From Klebsormidium nitens (Eukaryota > Streptophyta > Klebsormidiophyceae > Klebsormidiales > Klebsormidiaceae): a stretch of DNA of 64,000 nt. Positions within the stretch are counted from its first letter, which is position 1, and each line of letters starts with the position of its first letter. Location: contig DF236953.1 of the NCBI GenBank assembly GCA_000708835.1, forward strand, positions 236,523-300,522. The letters are read 5' to 3'. Positions 46,026-57,900 of the stretch are shown here, in pieces. A model generated the notes under the pieces. It searched no databases. It saw only the letters and a list, made by a program, of their open reading frames with translations, and was not told the DNA's origin. The position numbers and the translations under genes were made by a program.

Positions 46026-47851
46026 TCAGGAGTTTTGATCCTGACCCCCTTTCTCACAGGACCCGCTTCCTTCAGTCTCAACCATCTCTTTCGACGAGCT
46101 TACGTCAAAACTATGAAGGATTTTCAAGACACCGTCGATTGACAAGGGGGATCCCCCGGCCGCGTCTAGGCAGAGGTTTTTCAGATCCTGGTAGTCCTTG
46201 GTATCTGTCCCCGGGCACTTTCGGTGTTCCAAGTACGCCATCATGCGACCAAACGCGATTATGTCCGCGCTAAAATCTGGCTCGTCTTCTTCGCACTCAA
46301 TCTCCCAAACCCCCGGTGCTTTCACCAGCTCGGAAGTCCCCCCCGCGGAGGGGGCTCCGGTCTTTGAGCTTTCCCTGTCTCGTCGCTCCGCAACGATGTA
46401 GCGCATCCCAAAGTCGCCCAGCTTCACGACTGTTCCGTCAGATGATGTCTGCGGAATGAAAAGCGAACGGACGGCGTCGACAGAATTCTTCAGAGAATAT
46501 TAGCGACTATATTGTCCCGACGAGCAGCTCTCTCTTCTCCAGAATTGAGATTGACATTCTCAGGGCGGCTTACAGTCGAATTTACGGAAAGAGTTAAAAG
46601 AAACAGACGGTGACCATTCCCGTAAAACGGAGCGTATTACGCAAAGACGAGAATATGTTTCGCCTGCAAGTACTCATCTTGCACGGCACGAAGCACAACC
46701 TCTTCGCACTCACTGGCTTCCTTGTTTTTCGTTTGATTTTCACATCTCTTCAGGCCAACACAAAGACAAAAGCCTCCAAAACAAATCAAACATATGCCCA
46801 AGCAGCCCCCTTACCAGAACCTTGCCGGGAGTGAGGCTCCCATGCGCCCAGCTCTGGTCGTGCAAAACCTTCAAACCCTCGGCGATCGCGAGGAGCCACG
46901 GCGCGGCCGCGGGCGGCGTTGCGAGGCGCCAAAATGAACGGGGATCAAGGAGCGACTCGATTGTCTGTGGCATAAACTCCATCAGAAGGCAAATTCTGGG
47001 GGCCGCGAATCCCAGATCCGCCCGGCCGAAGTACTGGACGAGCGAAGAACAGCGCTTGTAGCATTCCCTGCACGATTACCAGAGAATAACTTCCTTTTTC
47101 CTCTCCTTTGCCGCCCCTACATTTAGGATTTGCTCCCATTTGTTACAGATCAAATTCACTGGAAGGGTGGGACTCGCTGAGTGCCCGTACAATTCGACTT
47201 GAGTTTTGCGTTTTTGACAGATTGTTACCAGACCAAGTTGGACCTGCTTCGAGCTCGTCTTACCGAGCAGCCTTATATCGTGCAATCGGCTTACGTTCGT
47301 TTCCTACTGTCCAAAAAGATGACGTTTTCTACAACCAGCTTTGCTTTTCAAGCCAACAAGAAGACTCATGTTCTGCAATCAGTTTTCGAGTATTTTGAAT
47401 TGCCCAACAATCAGACTCGTTGTTCACAACCAGCTTGGATTTTCTCTCACCGCCCAACAAGGAGACCCAGATTCTGCATTCGGCTCCTCAGAATAGATGC
47501 CGACAGCTCGGATCTTCCCGCAGCTATCTTGAGCGCCGCCCTTTGTCCTCGAAAACGCGCTTTGAAAACGTCCCCGATCCCGGTCAATCTGCCACGTGGC
47601 ATGTACGCTCGATCGTTTATGTCTTCTACCATCACTTGGCCTGCGGCAAATTCGATGTAGGAGGGGCACGTTACTTTCTGCGAAGCTCTTGCGCGGGCCA
47701 AAAACTGGTATGGTCTCCAGTGTTCATGTTTGATGTCATTGCAGCTCTCATCCTCCCAAAAAAAGATCATGAACTGCGTGCTTTCAGATTCACGTGGTTG
47801 TTCGAAGCTGATTCGTTCTAAAGACCGCAGAGCTCTCAAGTTGTCGGTCAT
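46026..47851 (-). CDS. Protein kinase-fold protein lacking the catalytic Asp (probable pseudokinase), 3 exons, 5' end uncertain
   Basis: Exons 47851-47451, 47067-46815 and 46448-46026 join in phase. A donor (GTAAGC) at 46103 could instead end the third exon. The domain begins with a glycine loop (TGIGDVFKARF) and the ATP-binding lysine (RAALKIA). It continues through LVQYFGRADLG, a hinge region (ICLLMEFMPQTIESLL) and the catalytic loop, which reads WAHGSLTPGKVL where active kinases have HRDxKPxNVL, so the proton-acceptor Asp is Ser. The metal-binding DFG is intact (VVKLGDFGMRY). The APE region reads APGVWE, followed by FSADIIAFGRMMAYL as in helix F. This suggests a pseudokinase or a regulator that binds nucleotide. 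The N-terminus is not secure; upstream exons may exist around 47950-48310. Confidence 0.7.
47335..47440 (-). repeat. Two short-period copies of the kinase-like exon 1 donor edge
   Basis: The exon 1 end (CAGAATCTGGGTCTCCTTG, TTGGGCG, then GTGAG) is echoed twice in the intron. Related stretches read GAGTCTGATTGTTGGGC and CAGAACATGAGTCTTCTTG, at steps of roughly 53 bases. The period is much shorter than at other loci and the copies are more diverged. Confidence 0.6.
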
Positions 47852-48121
47852 GAATATTATGAAAGCGTTCTGGTAGCGATTTTCAGATAAGTCTTAGGTC
47901 CTCCGAGAATGCATTTACTGCTCCTCGGTTCAACATGTTCGTAAGCGCGACTCACCCTCCCAGGATACATTAACCGGAGTCTCGCTTTTCTCTTGACCCC
48001 GGGTTTCCCTGCTGACATCACTTTGGGCGGGCGCGCGCGCCCTACCGAAGTCGCCCGCTGGCGCCTGCCGCCACTTCATCATAGTGCCATCGAAGTCGGC
48101 TGAGACGAGATAGCAGTGGAG

Positions 48122-48187
48122 TGGCTGCGGAATGGGTGCGAAGGGGTGCGGAACGGCTGCGAAGGGGTGCGGAACGGCTGCGGAACG
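48122..48187 (-). repeat. 21-base tandem repeat, in-frame on the minus strand
   Basis: About three units of GGCTGCGAAGGGGTGCGGAA (plus strand) follow each other. On the minus strand they stay open and encode a heptad PFRTPSQ, PFRTPSH, PFRSHS. Unit length is a multiple of three, so copy-number change would preserve frame. Whether it is translated is unknown. Confidence 0.7.
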
Positions 48188-49823
48188 TCGAACGACTTCG
48201 TGACGTCATAGGGTCCGGATGAGAAGGCGTCCTTGTCGCTTGGACAAGGACCAGCTAAGCACTCCCGGGCGCCGTGCGCCCAGCCCTTGATTGGCCACTG
48301 GAACTTCATGGCGTCTTTACCGCCCCTGCATACTAAGGAGTCTCACAGTTCGCTGTTCTGCGTGTTCAACTTCCCATCCAACGGAGACGTCCTCGGAAGA
48401 TTAATTGGAGAGAATATTTGTGATCGTTGATTTACCGCGTCCGTAGAACAATATTTGACGGAAGATTCCACCCCTGTTTTGGTTCTCAAGTACTGACACA
48501 ACAGGCAGTGCTTTGTTCACCATTCTGATCTCTGGGCTTTGCCCACTTATCAAACTGGTGATTGTGTGCCCCTGCCGTAGATCGAGAACGATCAGAATGG
48601 TATGGAGACTCATAGCACTCCCCTTTCCTTTTGGTCAGAAACTGCAGGCCCTTAAAAAACCAACAGCCGTTTTAAACAAGAATAACCCGTGATACAAAGG
48701 TTACTGCTGGTCGAGTTACAACTCGGCCTCGCCAGAAGTTCTTAAGATACACCATTTTCGCAGGTGAAATTTTTCATCGTCCTTGAACAAAGCAACATCA
48801 GGAAGCAAACGCACGGATGGACTGTGGACCGACTAACTTGACTCTCTAGCACTTTGTTTATCGTTGTGGATTTGTTTGACCGCTTTGCCTTCGAGAACTC
48901 TTTCCCAAATACCCCAACTGCTTGGCTGAAAATCCGTGATTTCGTCCCTCCACATCCTTGCTAGAACCGGGAAACTTCCAGAAGACCCGTTGCGAATCGC
49001 TAAACATACGTCTCAATGCTTCTGGTACTTCCGAGTTCCTCATAACAAAAGCTCCAAACTTCGTGTTTATGAACAAAACGGAGCATCAACGGGCGAGCTA
49101 GCTCTCTCAAAGCCAAGGGATTGCTCATAAGACATCGAATCAGCCATACTCCCAAGTAACCGTCCTTGACAAGGTTTTCCAGCCATATAGCCGAGTTGCT
49201 TTTTCAAGCTCTTAAACAAAGCACAGGTGTTTTACGACTGCAGCTTGGTAGATCCTGCAGAGAATCACCTTGCTGAACTTCTCTCATTCAACATATAACC
49301 ACGGAGTGGCCATGCTTTGCCCATCTTAGAATTGCTGATGCGTTTTCAGGGGCTTTAAATTTTGCAGCTGGCTTACTTACCCGCACGTGTATGTGGAGTA
49401 GAGCGCGACTGCCCCGTTGATCAGCAAGGGCGCCACGCAGATTCCAACTTCGAATCCCTTCTCAACAAGGCTTTCCAGGACGCCTCCCAAGGCAGCGTTC
49501 GCCATACGTTGGAACAAAAGCGCTGTGCTTATACCTGTCAGCTGCAAAAGCAATTTGTCTCATTCCAACACAAACTTCTACAGCCCTAGTTTTTCAGAGG
49601 TCTAGTCAGCTTGTATGACCTGAGTGCGCCCACTGGCTTACAAATCCTGCAACGTTTCAACAGTACACCTGGCTCGTTAGGATCCGTAACTTACTGCCAT
49701 ACCTGCATTTCAAAATCTACAGCTGACTCATCCTAAAAGCTCTAGAAAGCGCCGGCCTTGTTACCTGCAGGTGCATTACGTTTTGGCCAGCTCCAAGCAA
49801 GGAGTGAAATTTGACAGGACCGC

Positions 49824-49912
49824 GAGGCGGGCGCTAGACGCGCGGCGGCACGCGCGGCCGGCAAAGTAGCATCGCGGCCGCGTGCGCCGCTGTTGGCCGC
49901 GCGGCCGCGAAG
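49824..49912. other. GC-rich, CpG-dense patch with repeated GCGGCCGC-like palindromes
   Basis: The stretch is mostly G and C, with CpG-dense words such as GCGCGGCCG, CGCGGCCGCG and GCGCGGCCGC in succession. It sits 280-370 bases upstream of the proposed start of the first tandem paralogue, so it may be part of its promoter. Confidence 0.55.
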
Positions 49913-50195
49913 AGAAAATGATTTATCAAACTTCGGGCACGTTTCTTACGCACAGTCAACACGGTCAACGTCATTCTAGGCGACGGCACTGCACCGCAAA
50001 ACATTCCGACTTGCAATGATCGAGAGATCCTAAGCCTTGGTTCATTGTTTGGCATCAATACGGTACTGCCAGCACAAGTCTGATCGCTTCAGCTCGAAAA
50101 CAGCACATGACGTGGTCGAGCCACTCGAACGTAACGTCTCTGGTAAGGGCGTTTCCCTGCCCCGCATCAGGAGCTGTATCTGCTGAAAGGACGCG

Positions 50196-51380
50196 ATGCA
50201 AATGGAGGCGCCCAGAGACGTAAGTTGTCCTTCTTCATTCTGCTAAAATCGTCCTTGGTCTTCATCTCTCGTGAGGAATTCAGCGAGACGTGGCAGCATG
50301 CTGGTACCTTACGAGCATGCTTATTGTTTGGCAGGGTGTACTTCGAAGCTGCATATTGTCCTGAATAGAATTTGAAAGGTGTGCAGGAAGCGGACGTACG
50401 GGCTTTTTGCTCCAAAGTCTTCTTCTAGACGTAGTCATGTAGTGCTTATTTCCCAGAATCACCCGTTAAATGCTTCCACCCAGAGAGTTAATTCAACGAT
50501 ACTGATTGTGCTCGACGGATTTTCCATTTAACAAAGTGTCAGCTGGACGCTTGACAAACAAAGTGATCAGTAGCGAGTCCACTAAAGAAGGTAAGATGAA
50601 TCATCTCTCCAAGGCTTCTTGATGTTTCAAGCTCTGTTACGCATTTCCAACTCCCTAAACTGCATTACCACGAATTGCACTTTTGTGCTGCAGCAGACCC
50701 TTGCGGAGCTTCTTCGTCCTCCCCTGAGCGGAGTGACGTCATCTCTTGTCAGCAATCTCCTCGAGAAGAACGGTCACCTGCCCCAGGGTTTGTCCGATGT
50801 TGCCGCTCAGTGGCTCACGCAACTTCCGCAAGAGAAGCAGGTAATTGCAGATAACGCGTCGATACAGCCTAGAACCACGAGGAAGTCCAAAAGTGCTGAC
50901 TATAAATTGGCTTCCCTCGACCTGTTGCCACCCCTTTCAAGCAGGCCTACCAAGTTCCACCAGGCTAGCATGGCTTGCTCTTTCAAAAGGTACCGGTTGG
51001 GTGGCTAACTTTTGAAAGGTGGGTCATGATTTAAGCGAGATGCGCAAAGTTGGCCACCGGAAACAATGTCGCCCCAGAAATCCATTTCGGGAAACAAGGG
51101 CTCCTTTTTTTCCTGAAATCTAGAAAATCGTGTTCCTTGTGGGCTGTAAGAAGATCAGAAGGTCGTCACACTTATTTGGCTCTGAATCTTCGCAGTCCCA
51201 CTGAGAAAGGTTCCCTCTTCCTTGCATTCGCAGATAGCCGTCTTGCGCGAGCTACTGGGCTGGCAAAGCTCAGTCGAGAACCCGTCAGGGGCTCTTGTTT
51301 ACACCATCAAGAAACACGGACATAACTTCACGGGGCTCACGAGCGCCATCAAGCAACGGTTCTTCAGTGGCAGTGCATAA
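50196..51380 (+). CDS. Small helical protein of unknown function, tandem paralogue A (3 exons)
   Basis: I do not recognise this family. Exons 50694-50840 and 51234-51380 are well supported: CAG acceptors, a GTAATT donor, matched phase, a TAA stop, and clear similarity to the neighbouring copy B. A tiny first exon at 50196-50219 (MQMEAPRD then GTAAGT) is proposed because copy B also has a tiny ATG exon. The model is 105 residues. Features are ELLRPPLSGVTSSLV, then DVAAQWLTQLPQEKQ, then LRELLGW, then FTGLTSAIKQRFFSG. The composition predicts a compact helical domain with no membrane segment or signal peptide. Function is unknown. Confidence 0.6.
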
Positions 51381-52558
51381 AACCATAGCGTATCTGAGCC
51401 GCCTGGGAGTCGGAAAGACGAGTTATGAAAGGAAGATACGTCTCAAGGTCGTGAATGCACAACACGAGCATGTGCCAGTCAGGTTTTGCTGGGCGGAAAA
51501 AGTGATGGTCATCTACAGTCTTAATCAGAAGGTTTGCACGTTACGAAGCGCGTAAAACATTTGCAATTTCAGCATGATTAACTCAGAGCGATGGCTCCAT
51601 CATTCATCAAGATCTCCGCGTATCATGAAGTCTTTTATGAAGTCTTCTTATGAAGTCTGTGACACGGCAGTGCAGAGTTGAACGTCCTAGGGTCGAACAT
51701 CGGCTTCATGGGGCGTCAATGATTGCTGAGTTCGTTATATTCAGCACGTCTCAAACCGCAAAAGCTCTCAGGATGCTGGATCAAAAAGAAACGCGATACC
51801 TTCCTTATCGCGTTTCATGGTGTTTGGCCGGCCGAGAAAAGCCATGCGCACAGATTGCATCATGGGACGGGTCCGGTTATCTGTTTTTTCTAACCAATCA
51901 CCCGGGTCTGGACAGTAGCTTATAGGGGTGCATCCTACTATGGTCAGTGTGCGAGGCGTGAGGGCGTGAGGCCTAGGTTGTCGAAAGGCCGCCGCGCGCT
52001 CGTCACGTCATGTACGGGCCATCTTTTGTGCAGCCACGTCTGACGTGGCGCACTTACGGCCTCGAATAACGCAGAACTTGATGTGACAACGTGAAGTTTG
52101 ACGATAGGACTAGATCCAACTGGGCTGCTTTCATCTCACCATTCTATCTAAGTACGGTATTGCCTGCATGCTTTGACCAGTCCGCATTTCATAGAGGCTT
52201 GGTTGCGCCCACATGCACAATCGAATCTTACACGTGGCAGCCGCGATCACGGGTACACGAGCCTCAACCAGCAGGGTCCGGAGGCAAAATGCGTCTGTTG
52301 GATGTTGAGAGTTCTCGTCGATATTTGAAGACAGGGATGTCAGAAGAGCGCTACGGTAGAGGGATTGGTCAGGGGCATCCAAATCTTGGGCGCTTCGTAA
52401 ACCTTTCTGCAGGGGGCGCAGCAGATAGAGACCAGCAATTGAGTCGCATGCTGTAGCGACGGAGGGTCTTTTCGGCTACCGGCGAACCTTAACTTTTGAG
52501 ACGCACCGCGCTGCCCGCCATCTCGCTTTAAGCTACGAGCAGTTGAAGAAGCGCCCAT
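51381..52558. other. Intergenic spacer between the tandem paralogues
   Basis: This is 3' flank of copy A and promoter of copy B. It contains GC-rich segments near 51955-52030. Open frames of 91 and 121 codons here match neither the paralogue domain nor any family I know. Confidence 0.45.
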
Positions 52559-53754
52559 ATGGATGCGAAGGTCCCGGTCCCAGAGGTAAGTGGGTCCAAA
52601 CTAGATGATCTCTCAAGGCAGGAGTGCGCGCGCAGCTCCCCTTCATGCAAAGCGGTCCCCTCAATTTCCTCTCTTGTCAGCATGATGGATTGGACAAGCT
52701 GACTCAGCTGCTTTGTGGGCGCAGATATCGATCACGACTCAGGGCAGAATGGCAGCGCCAGCTGTTTTCATCAAAGGAGTGCTTGGGCCCCATATCGAGT
52801 GGCTCTGAAGAAAGGATAGACGCGGATTAAAGTACGTGCCTCAATCCTGAGGACTCGCACGCAGATCATCTAGCGACCTTCAGGCTCGTTGTTTCGTTTG
52901 TGCAGGAGGGGACGCCGTCTCTGGAGGAGCTACTGCGTCCTCCGTTGAGCACCGAGACGAGCAGTGCCCTTGAAGAGATCCTGAAAAGGAGTCCTTTGGC
53001 GAAAGGTTTATATGACGTGGCAAGGCAGTGGCTCACGCAACTCCCCCAGGAGAAGCAGGTGAGTTCGGAATTGCTGCTGTGGCAATCAGTCGACTTGTAT
53101 CGAGCTTGGGACTGGACGACATGGCTAGTTCCTTGTGTGGGGGTTCGATTCATATGGTTTTTGCAAACCAGTCAATCCGGAACAAGATTGGAAGAACGAG
53201 GTCTGCTGCCTAGCACGCTCAACTACAAATCCGACATCATGGAACTTCCCTTGACTTTCGGTTTGATTCGGAGCTGGTTAAGCTCAAGTCCCAGGTTCCG
53301 TGAACCAAGGCACTTGCGTCCGTTTGTGACAGGGAAAAGGGTGACACTTCAGACAAGCAAGCTCTCGGCCCTTCTTCGAATCTTGGCAATTCGGTCCTTC
53401 CGTGAGGCCATCCCCTTTCGTAAACTGCAGACGGCTGTTCTTCTCATTCTACTCGGATGGAGGCCCCCGATCCGGAACGTCTCTTCTTCGGCCATATGGA
53501 TCATGCAGAAGCACTTTGGCGACGACTTTCACGGGCTGACCAGGAGTATAAAGCAACGGTACTATCAGGCAGCCGCTGAGCCGTGTAGTGGAGAATCGCA
53601 GAAGGGAAAGGATATTGAGGGGGAAGAAAAGGCACGACAGGGATCGCGTCCCTGTACCCCAGCGTCATCTTGCTCGAATCCTGAACGCTTAATCAAGCGC
53701 ACCTGGCAGGATAACGAGCGCGGCGGGGGTGCCGCAGTAGATATTATGCAATAG
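52559..53754 (+). CDS. Small helical protein of unknown function, tandem paralogue B (3 exons)
   Basis: Exons 52559-52585 (MDAKVPVPE), 52906-53058 and 53431-53754 join in phase to 167 residues. Residues about 10-110 align along their whole length with copy A: SLEELLRPPLSTETSSALEE, DVARQWLTQLPQEKQ, TAVLLILLGW, FHGLTRSIKQRYYQ. Intron positions are the same in both. B has an extra C-terminal tail of about 60 residues, Lys/Glu/Ser-rich and probably disordered. The identical exon layout shows that the pair arose by tandem gene duplication, with roughly half the residues still matching by eye. Function is unknown. Confidence 0.68.
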
Positions 53755-54977
53755 GAAGCAGCACTATGAACCAATCCCTGGTCCAAGTAAACCGTTCAAA
53801 CTAGAACCTGACAAGAAAGCTGTCACATCATTACTGAGAATTTTGAAATCAGAAGTACATATACGACAGACCAGAACGGGCTGAACGACCGGTTCTTGGA
53901 CAATTCTTTTCCGCAAGCACGACTCTCTTAAGCCGGCACCGAGCACTTACAGAAATCTGCAGGCCCTAGCGCGTGCGCCTTAAACTTAGCCGCTCACACG
54001 TTTTAGGTTGTTGGGATTCATTACGCATCCAATAATTAGACGATTGGGCCAATATCTACTGTTCATTTGCACTCGCTTGCTGAGGCAGGCAATCCTGGCA
54101 TGATATTAGAACTATCCTGGGAAGTGTTTCGGCCGGGCACTGGGCGTCTGCATGTTGGAACTGCTTGTATACGGGAAGAGCATGCATCAGCACTTATTGA
54201 GCAGGCCGGATATGTTATTGAGTTCTTGGCACGAATCCGACGTCGATCTGGCAGGCCAGCGCTGGCAGCGCAGTCGCGAGCACTAGTGGCGGCCATGCTC
54301 GAGTTGGGCCAGCGCTGGTTGTAATTCTCTTAATGAAGGTCTTGAAGTCAATGATTACTAGTGGGCGCCGCATACATACATCGGACGTTGGCTACTGGGG
54401 TAAGGCCCAATTAACAAACGCATACAGGCCGCCAAAATGTAACTCCGCCGAGACAAGTTGCAAGTCTCCACATAAATATGCCCTAGGCGCAAACATATCA
54501 CTCCACTGTGCGTCCACTCAACCAATGATTATCGGCATGCTTTCATGAGCCTGCTCAGAGTAGTAAGTCGACGCGCGCACATGCGGCTACAGAATGACAA
54601 TCACAACAGCTCAAGCTGGAGGCCAAGAAAAGGATCCGATCATCCGTTAAAGGCACATACCGTCATCAAAACTCCAATCATCATTCTCAGCTACCAGGAT
54701 GTATTTTGATGCAGTCGCTAAGAGACAAAAGTACTGAGAAATATGTTTTGGTCAAAAGGAAGCTGTACGACTCACTCGACTTTCCGTAAAAGACAGTCCT
54801 TTATTTCACATCACGGCATTGAGCTTTACACACCTTTCATTACCCTGCTTCCGGTAAATGCGCGCGCAAATGAATCACTATAGGCGTCTAATGGCAAGTC
54901 AACCTACGTTCGCAACCGTCCGTCGCAACCGCGCAGTGCCGTCGCTTCTCGCGCAACGCTGGTCATGGCCATGTTCC
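53755..54977. other. Convergent intergenic region between paralogue B and the SDR gene
   Basis: No gene was recognised. An 85-codon frame at 54067-54324 has coding-like composition but no identifiable homologue in my knowledge and no matching splice context. Confidence 0.45.
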
Positions 54978-57900
54978 CTACACTACGGACTCTGGAGCCG
55001 CTGAGTGCTTGAGCCCCACCATCTCCTCGCCGTTATTCTTCCAAAGCTTCACGACGCCTTTCCGCCACGCAGGGACCACAAAGATCACACTCAGAATCCG
55101 AAACACGGCCATGAATATCCCCTCAAAGATGACCGAAAAGAGCGACGGCTGCGGCATCGCCCCAAACCCTAAAACCCGGAACCAGTATGCGCCGTAGCGC
55201 GTGGTGATCGCGAAGCGGCCCATCTTGAGCGACTTGATCCCCTCGGAAACGGCCTTTGCCGGCGACTGGTACGTCACGGCGCCGCGCTTCCCGAGCCCGG
55301 CGCGCATCACGTCGCTGTAGTTGCTCGTCTTCAGGAAAGAGAGAACCCAATCAAGTTTCGGGTTTTGGATCCATTCTGCTGAGAAGGGACTGTCTGCTGC
55401 TACAATCAAAACGATTGGCTGCTGCACTCATTCTCTGCAACGGGATTTTGCCATCGCAGGTTCCATCCGAAACCTGGTCGGCACCTGCCCAGCGACTCAA
55501 AATCCACAAAGCTTCCATAAATCACGAAACTCTGCTACGCATGGCGCCACGAGGGCGCCACCCCCCTCTCGAACTGGCCCATCTTGTCCACATTGAGCGG
55601 TCGAATGATTCAGACAGCAAAACGGACCTAAAAGCATTAGACAGACCAGCAGTTGGGACCCTCGGAAAAAAACCCCTTCTTCTTTCTGTTTTCTTTGTCA
55701 TCCTTCTGAAGAGCAGGAGGACGCCGTCAAAACCAGGGGACTATAGCCTCTTCATTCGTGGCAGCCCGCACGCAAACCGGATCGGACGCAAGAGGAAATG
55801 TACCAGAGAAGAAACCAGAAGCCTTGAAGAGAGGCGGAACTTTGAAAAAAGGCAGGAAACAACGGCCCCAGCCTCCCTATCGCCTGCAAATCCATGGCGC
55901 CACAGCTCGGCAGAATGTCAAAAGCACACAGAAAGAGACAGACGAAGGAATTGAAACTAGTGAAGCGGCTGACCATTGCCTCTTCCACTACTTGGGAAAA
56001 TTCTGTAACGGCCCTGATACAAGATCAGAAAGTGAACCTTTTGGATACGAGCAAAGAATATCTACCTACCTCTTCAACTCCCTGTAGATCTGTGGCGGCC
56101 CGGCTGGGGCAGAAGAGCGACACCCGGATGTGCGGGTACGGCCCCAGCTCCACGTGCAGAGTCTCGGCGAGCGCGCGCACAGCGTACTTGGATGCAGCAT
56201 AAATCCCGTGCTCGAACGACGGAATGAACGACTCGAGGGCGCCCACCAGAACGATCGAGCGGAATCCATCGCTGCCGGGCTTGGTGTCCCTACGGAAACG
56301 GAAGAGGTGCTGAGTTTTAGGAAAGGCGGACAACTCCGTGCTCGAGCGACGGAATGTATGATCAGAGAGCGCCCACCAGGACGATCGAGCAGAATTCGTC
56401 GCTGCCGGGCTTGATGTCCCTGCGGAAAGGGAATATGTGCTGAGAATTGGGAAAAAGCGGACCAAGTCCGTGCTCCAACGACGGAACGAAGGACTCGCGG
56501 GCGCCCACCAGAACAATGGAGAGGAATGCGTCGCTGCCAGGCTTGACGTCCCTGCGGAAACGGAGAAGGGTGCTGAAATTTGAGAAAAGCGGACCGATTC
56601 CGTGCTCGAACAACGGAAGAAATGATTCGAGAGCGCCCACCAGGACCACCGAGCGGAATCCGTCGCTGCGGACATGATGTCTCTTGAGGAAAGGGTGATG
56701 AGTTCCCTTAAGAAGCGACGTCGGAAGAACGTTGACTCGAAATTGCGAAGAGAAGGCCTCGGCAAGGACCGGCTGAAGAATCAGAAGGAAGCGCCAACGC
56801 TTGGTTTTAGGGGCAAGCTTCATAAATACTCGTAGAGGTCGGGCTTTACATTGGGTAGACGAATTCAGAAGAGGAACCCAAGAGAGGGAACGGAACCAGC
56901 AAGAGATGACGAACCCAACCAAAAACTGAAAATAGAGACAAGGGTCGTTGATGAGTCACCCAGAAGGCCATTGCAGAGAGGGCGTACGGAGCCCCGGGCC
57001 TGTAACACTTCGGCCACTGCAAGTTCCAATTTGCTGAATGTAGTGTAACGTGAACATTTTCTGAGTCAGTCCTCTGACCGTGCTACCGTCATAAGGCGGA
57101 GTTCGTTTGTTGAGACCCTTATAAAGTACGATGCAGTTGGCCTGTCTCTAACCCCTCTTTGGATGCACATGTCTCGCTTTGCGAGGGCGCCTCAGAATTG
57201 AACTCCACACAGGAGAGGAAAAGTTGTGACACATGAAGCAGCCCACTAGGACAGTTACAGGAGCTCTCCAAGCAATGACATCAGGGCAACTCACTTGATC
57301 TTCATCTTGGGCAGCGCCGCCTGAATGGTGTTGAGCGTCCCGACGATGTTGACATCCAGAAGCCGCCGGGCGGTGGTTGGCGAGTGGGACTCCAACTTCG
57401 ACACCTGGGCACAGGTAATCTTTCTTTTGGATCTCCTCGTTTTGTGTGTGAATTCTAACAAGACACCTTCTCTGAAGTCGAGTCAAGAATCTGCAGGTTC
57501 AACCTTGCTCCGGAGACTATCCTGACGCCCACCCTCTTCGTCCTGTCCTGGTTGCTTGTCGTTTCGATTGCCTACTATGTCCACTAATCTTCCCGCTTCT
57601 ATCTCAACTCATACAGAGAACAACGTAAGGTGTAGAAAAAGGCCAGGGCAATTGCAAGAACCGATCGCCTCTTTGAAGGGCGGGTTGATTGACATCTCAT
57701 ATGCTAGAGAGTTTTGCAGCTGCTGAGAATGTGCCACCACTACATATATGAGCATCTTTGGGTGCTCACCTTTTTCAGACAAGTATGAAATGCAGTAATG
57801 AAAGACGGGTGATCGTAAGAAGAATGTGCAGAACAAGCTGCCCACTTGGACTTTCTGCAAGTTTGTTCTTGAGACTGTTTTCGTCCGCCACAGTTGTCTC

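Larger units (their letters stand above)
47852..50195. other. Region upstream of the kinase-like gene, with possible further exons and GC-rich patches
   Basis: The minus-strand stretch 47960-48310 is GC-rich with open frames that could be 5' exons of the kinase-like gene: one ends in a GTGAG donor near 47955, and another carries the 21-base in-frame repeat. Neither resembles a known family. The rest, up to 49820, is AT-richer with no recognised gene. The 49824-49912 patch is extremely GC-rich. Confidence 0.35.

Noticed and set aside
50694-53754. Single gene with internally duplicated exons instead of two genes
   Set aside because: Copy A ends in its own TAA after a complete domain and copy B starts with its own ATG exon with a consensus donor, so two genes are more likely.
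54067-54324. 85-codon plus-strand frame with coding-like composition
   Set aside because: No recognised homologue, no upstream or downstream exon in phase, and no promoter feature; left as unassigned.
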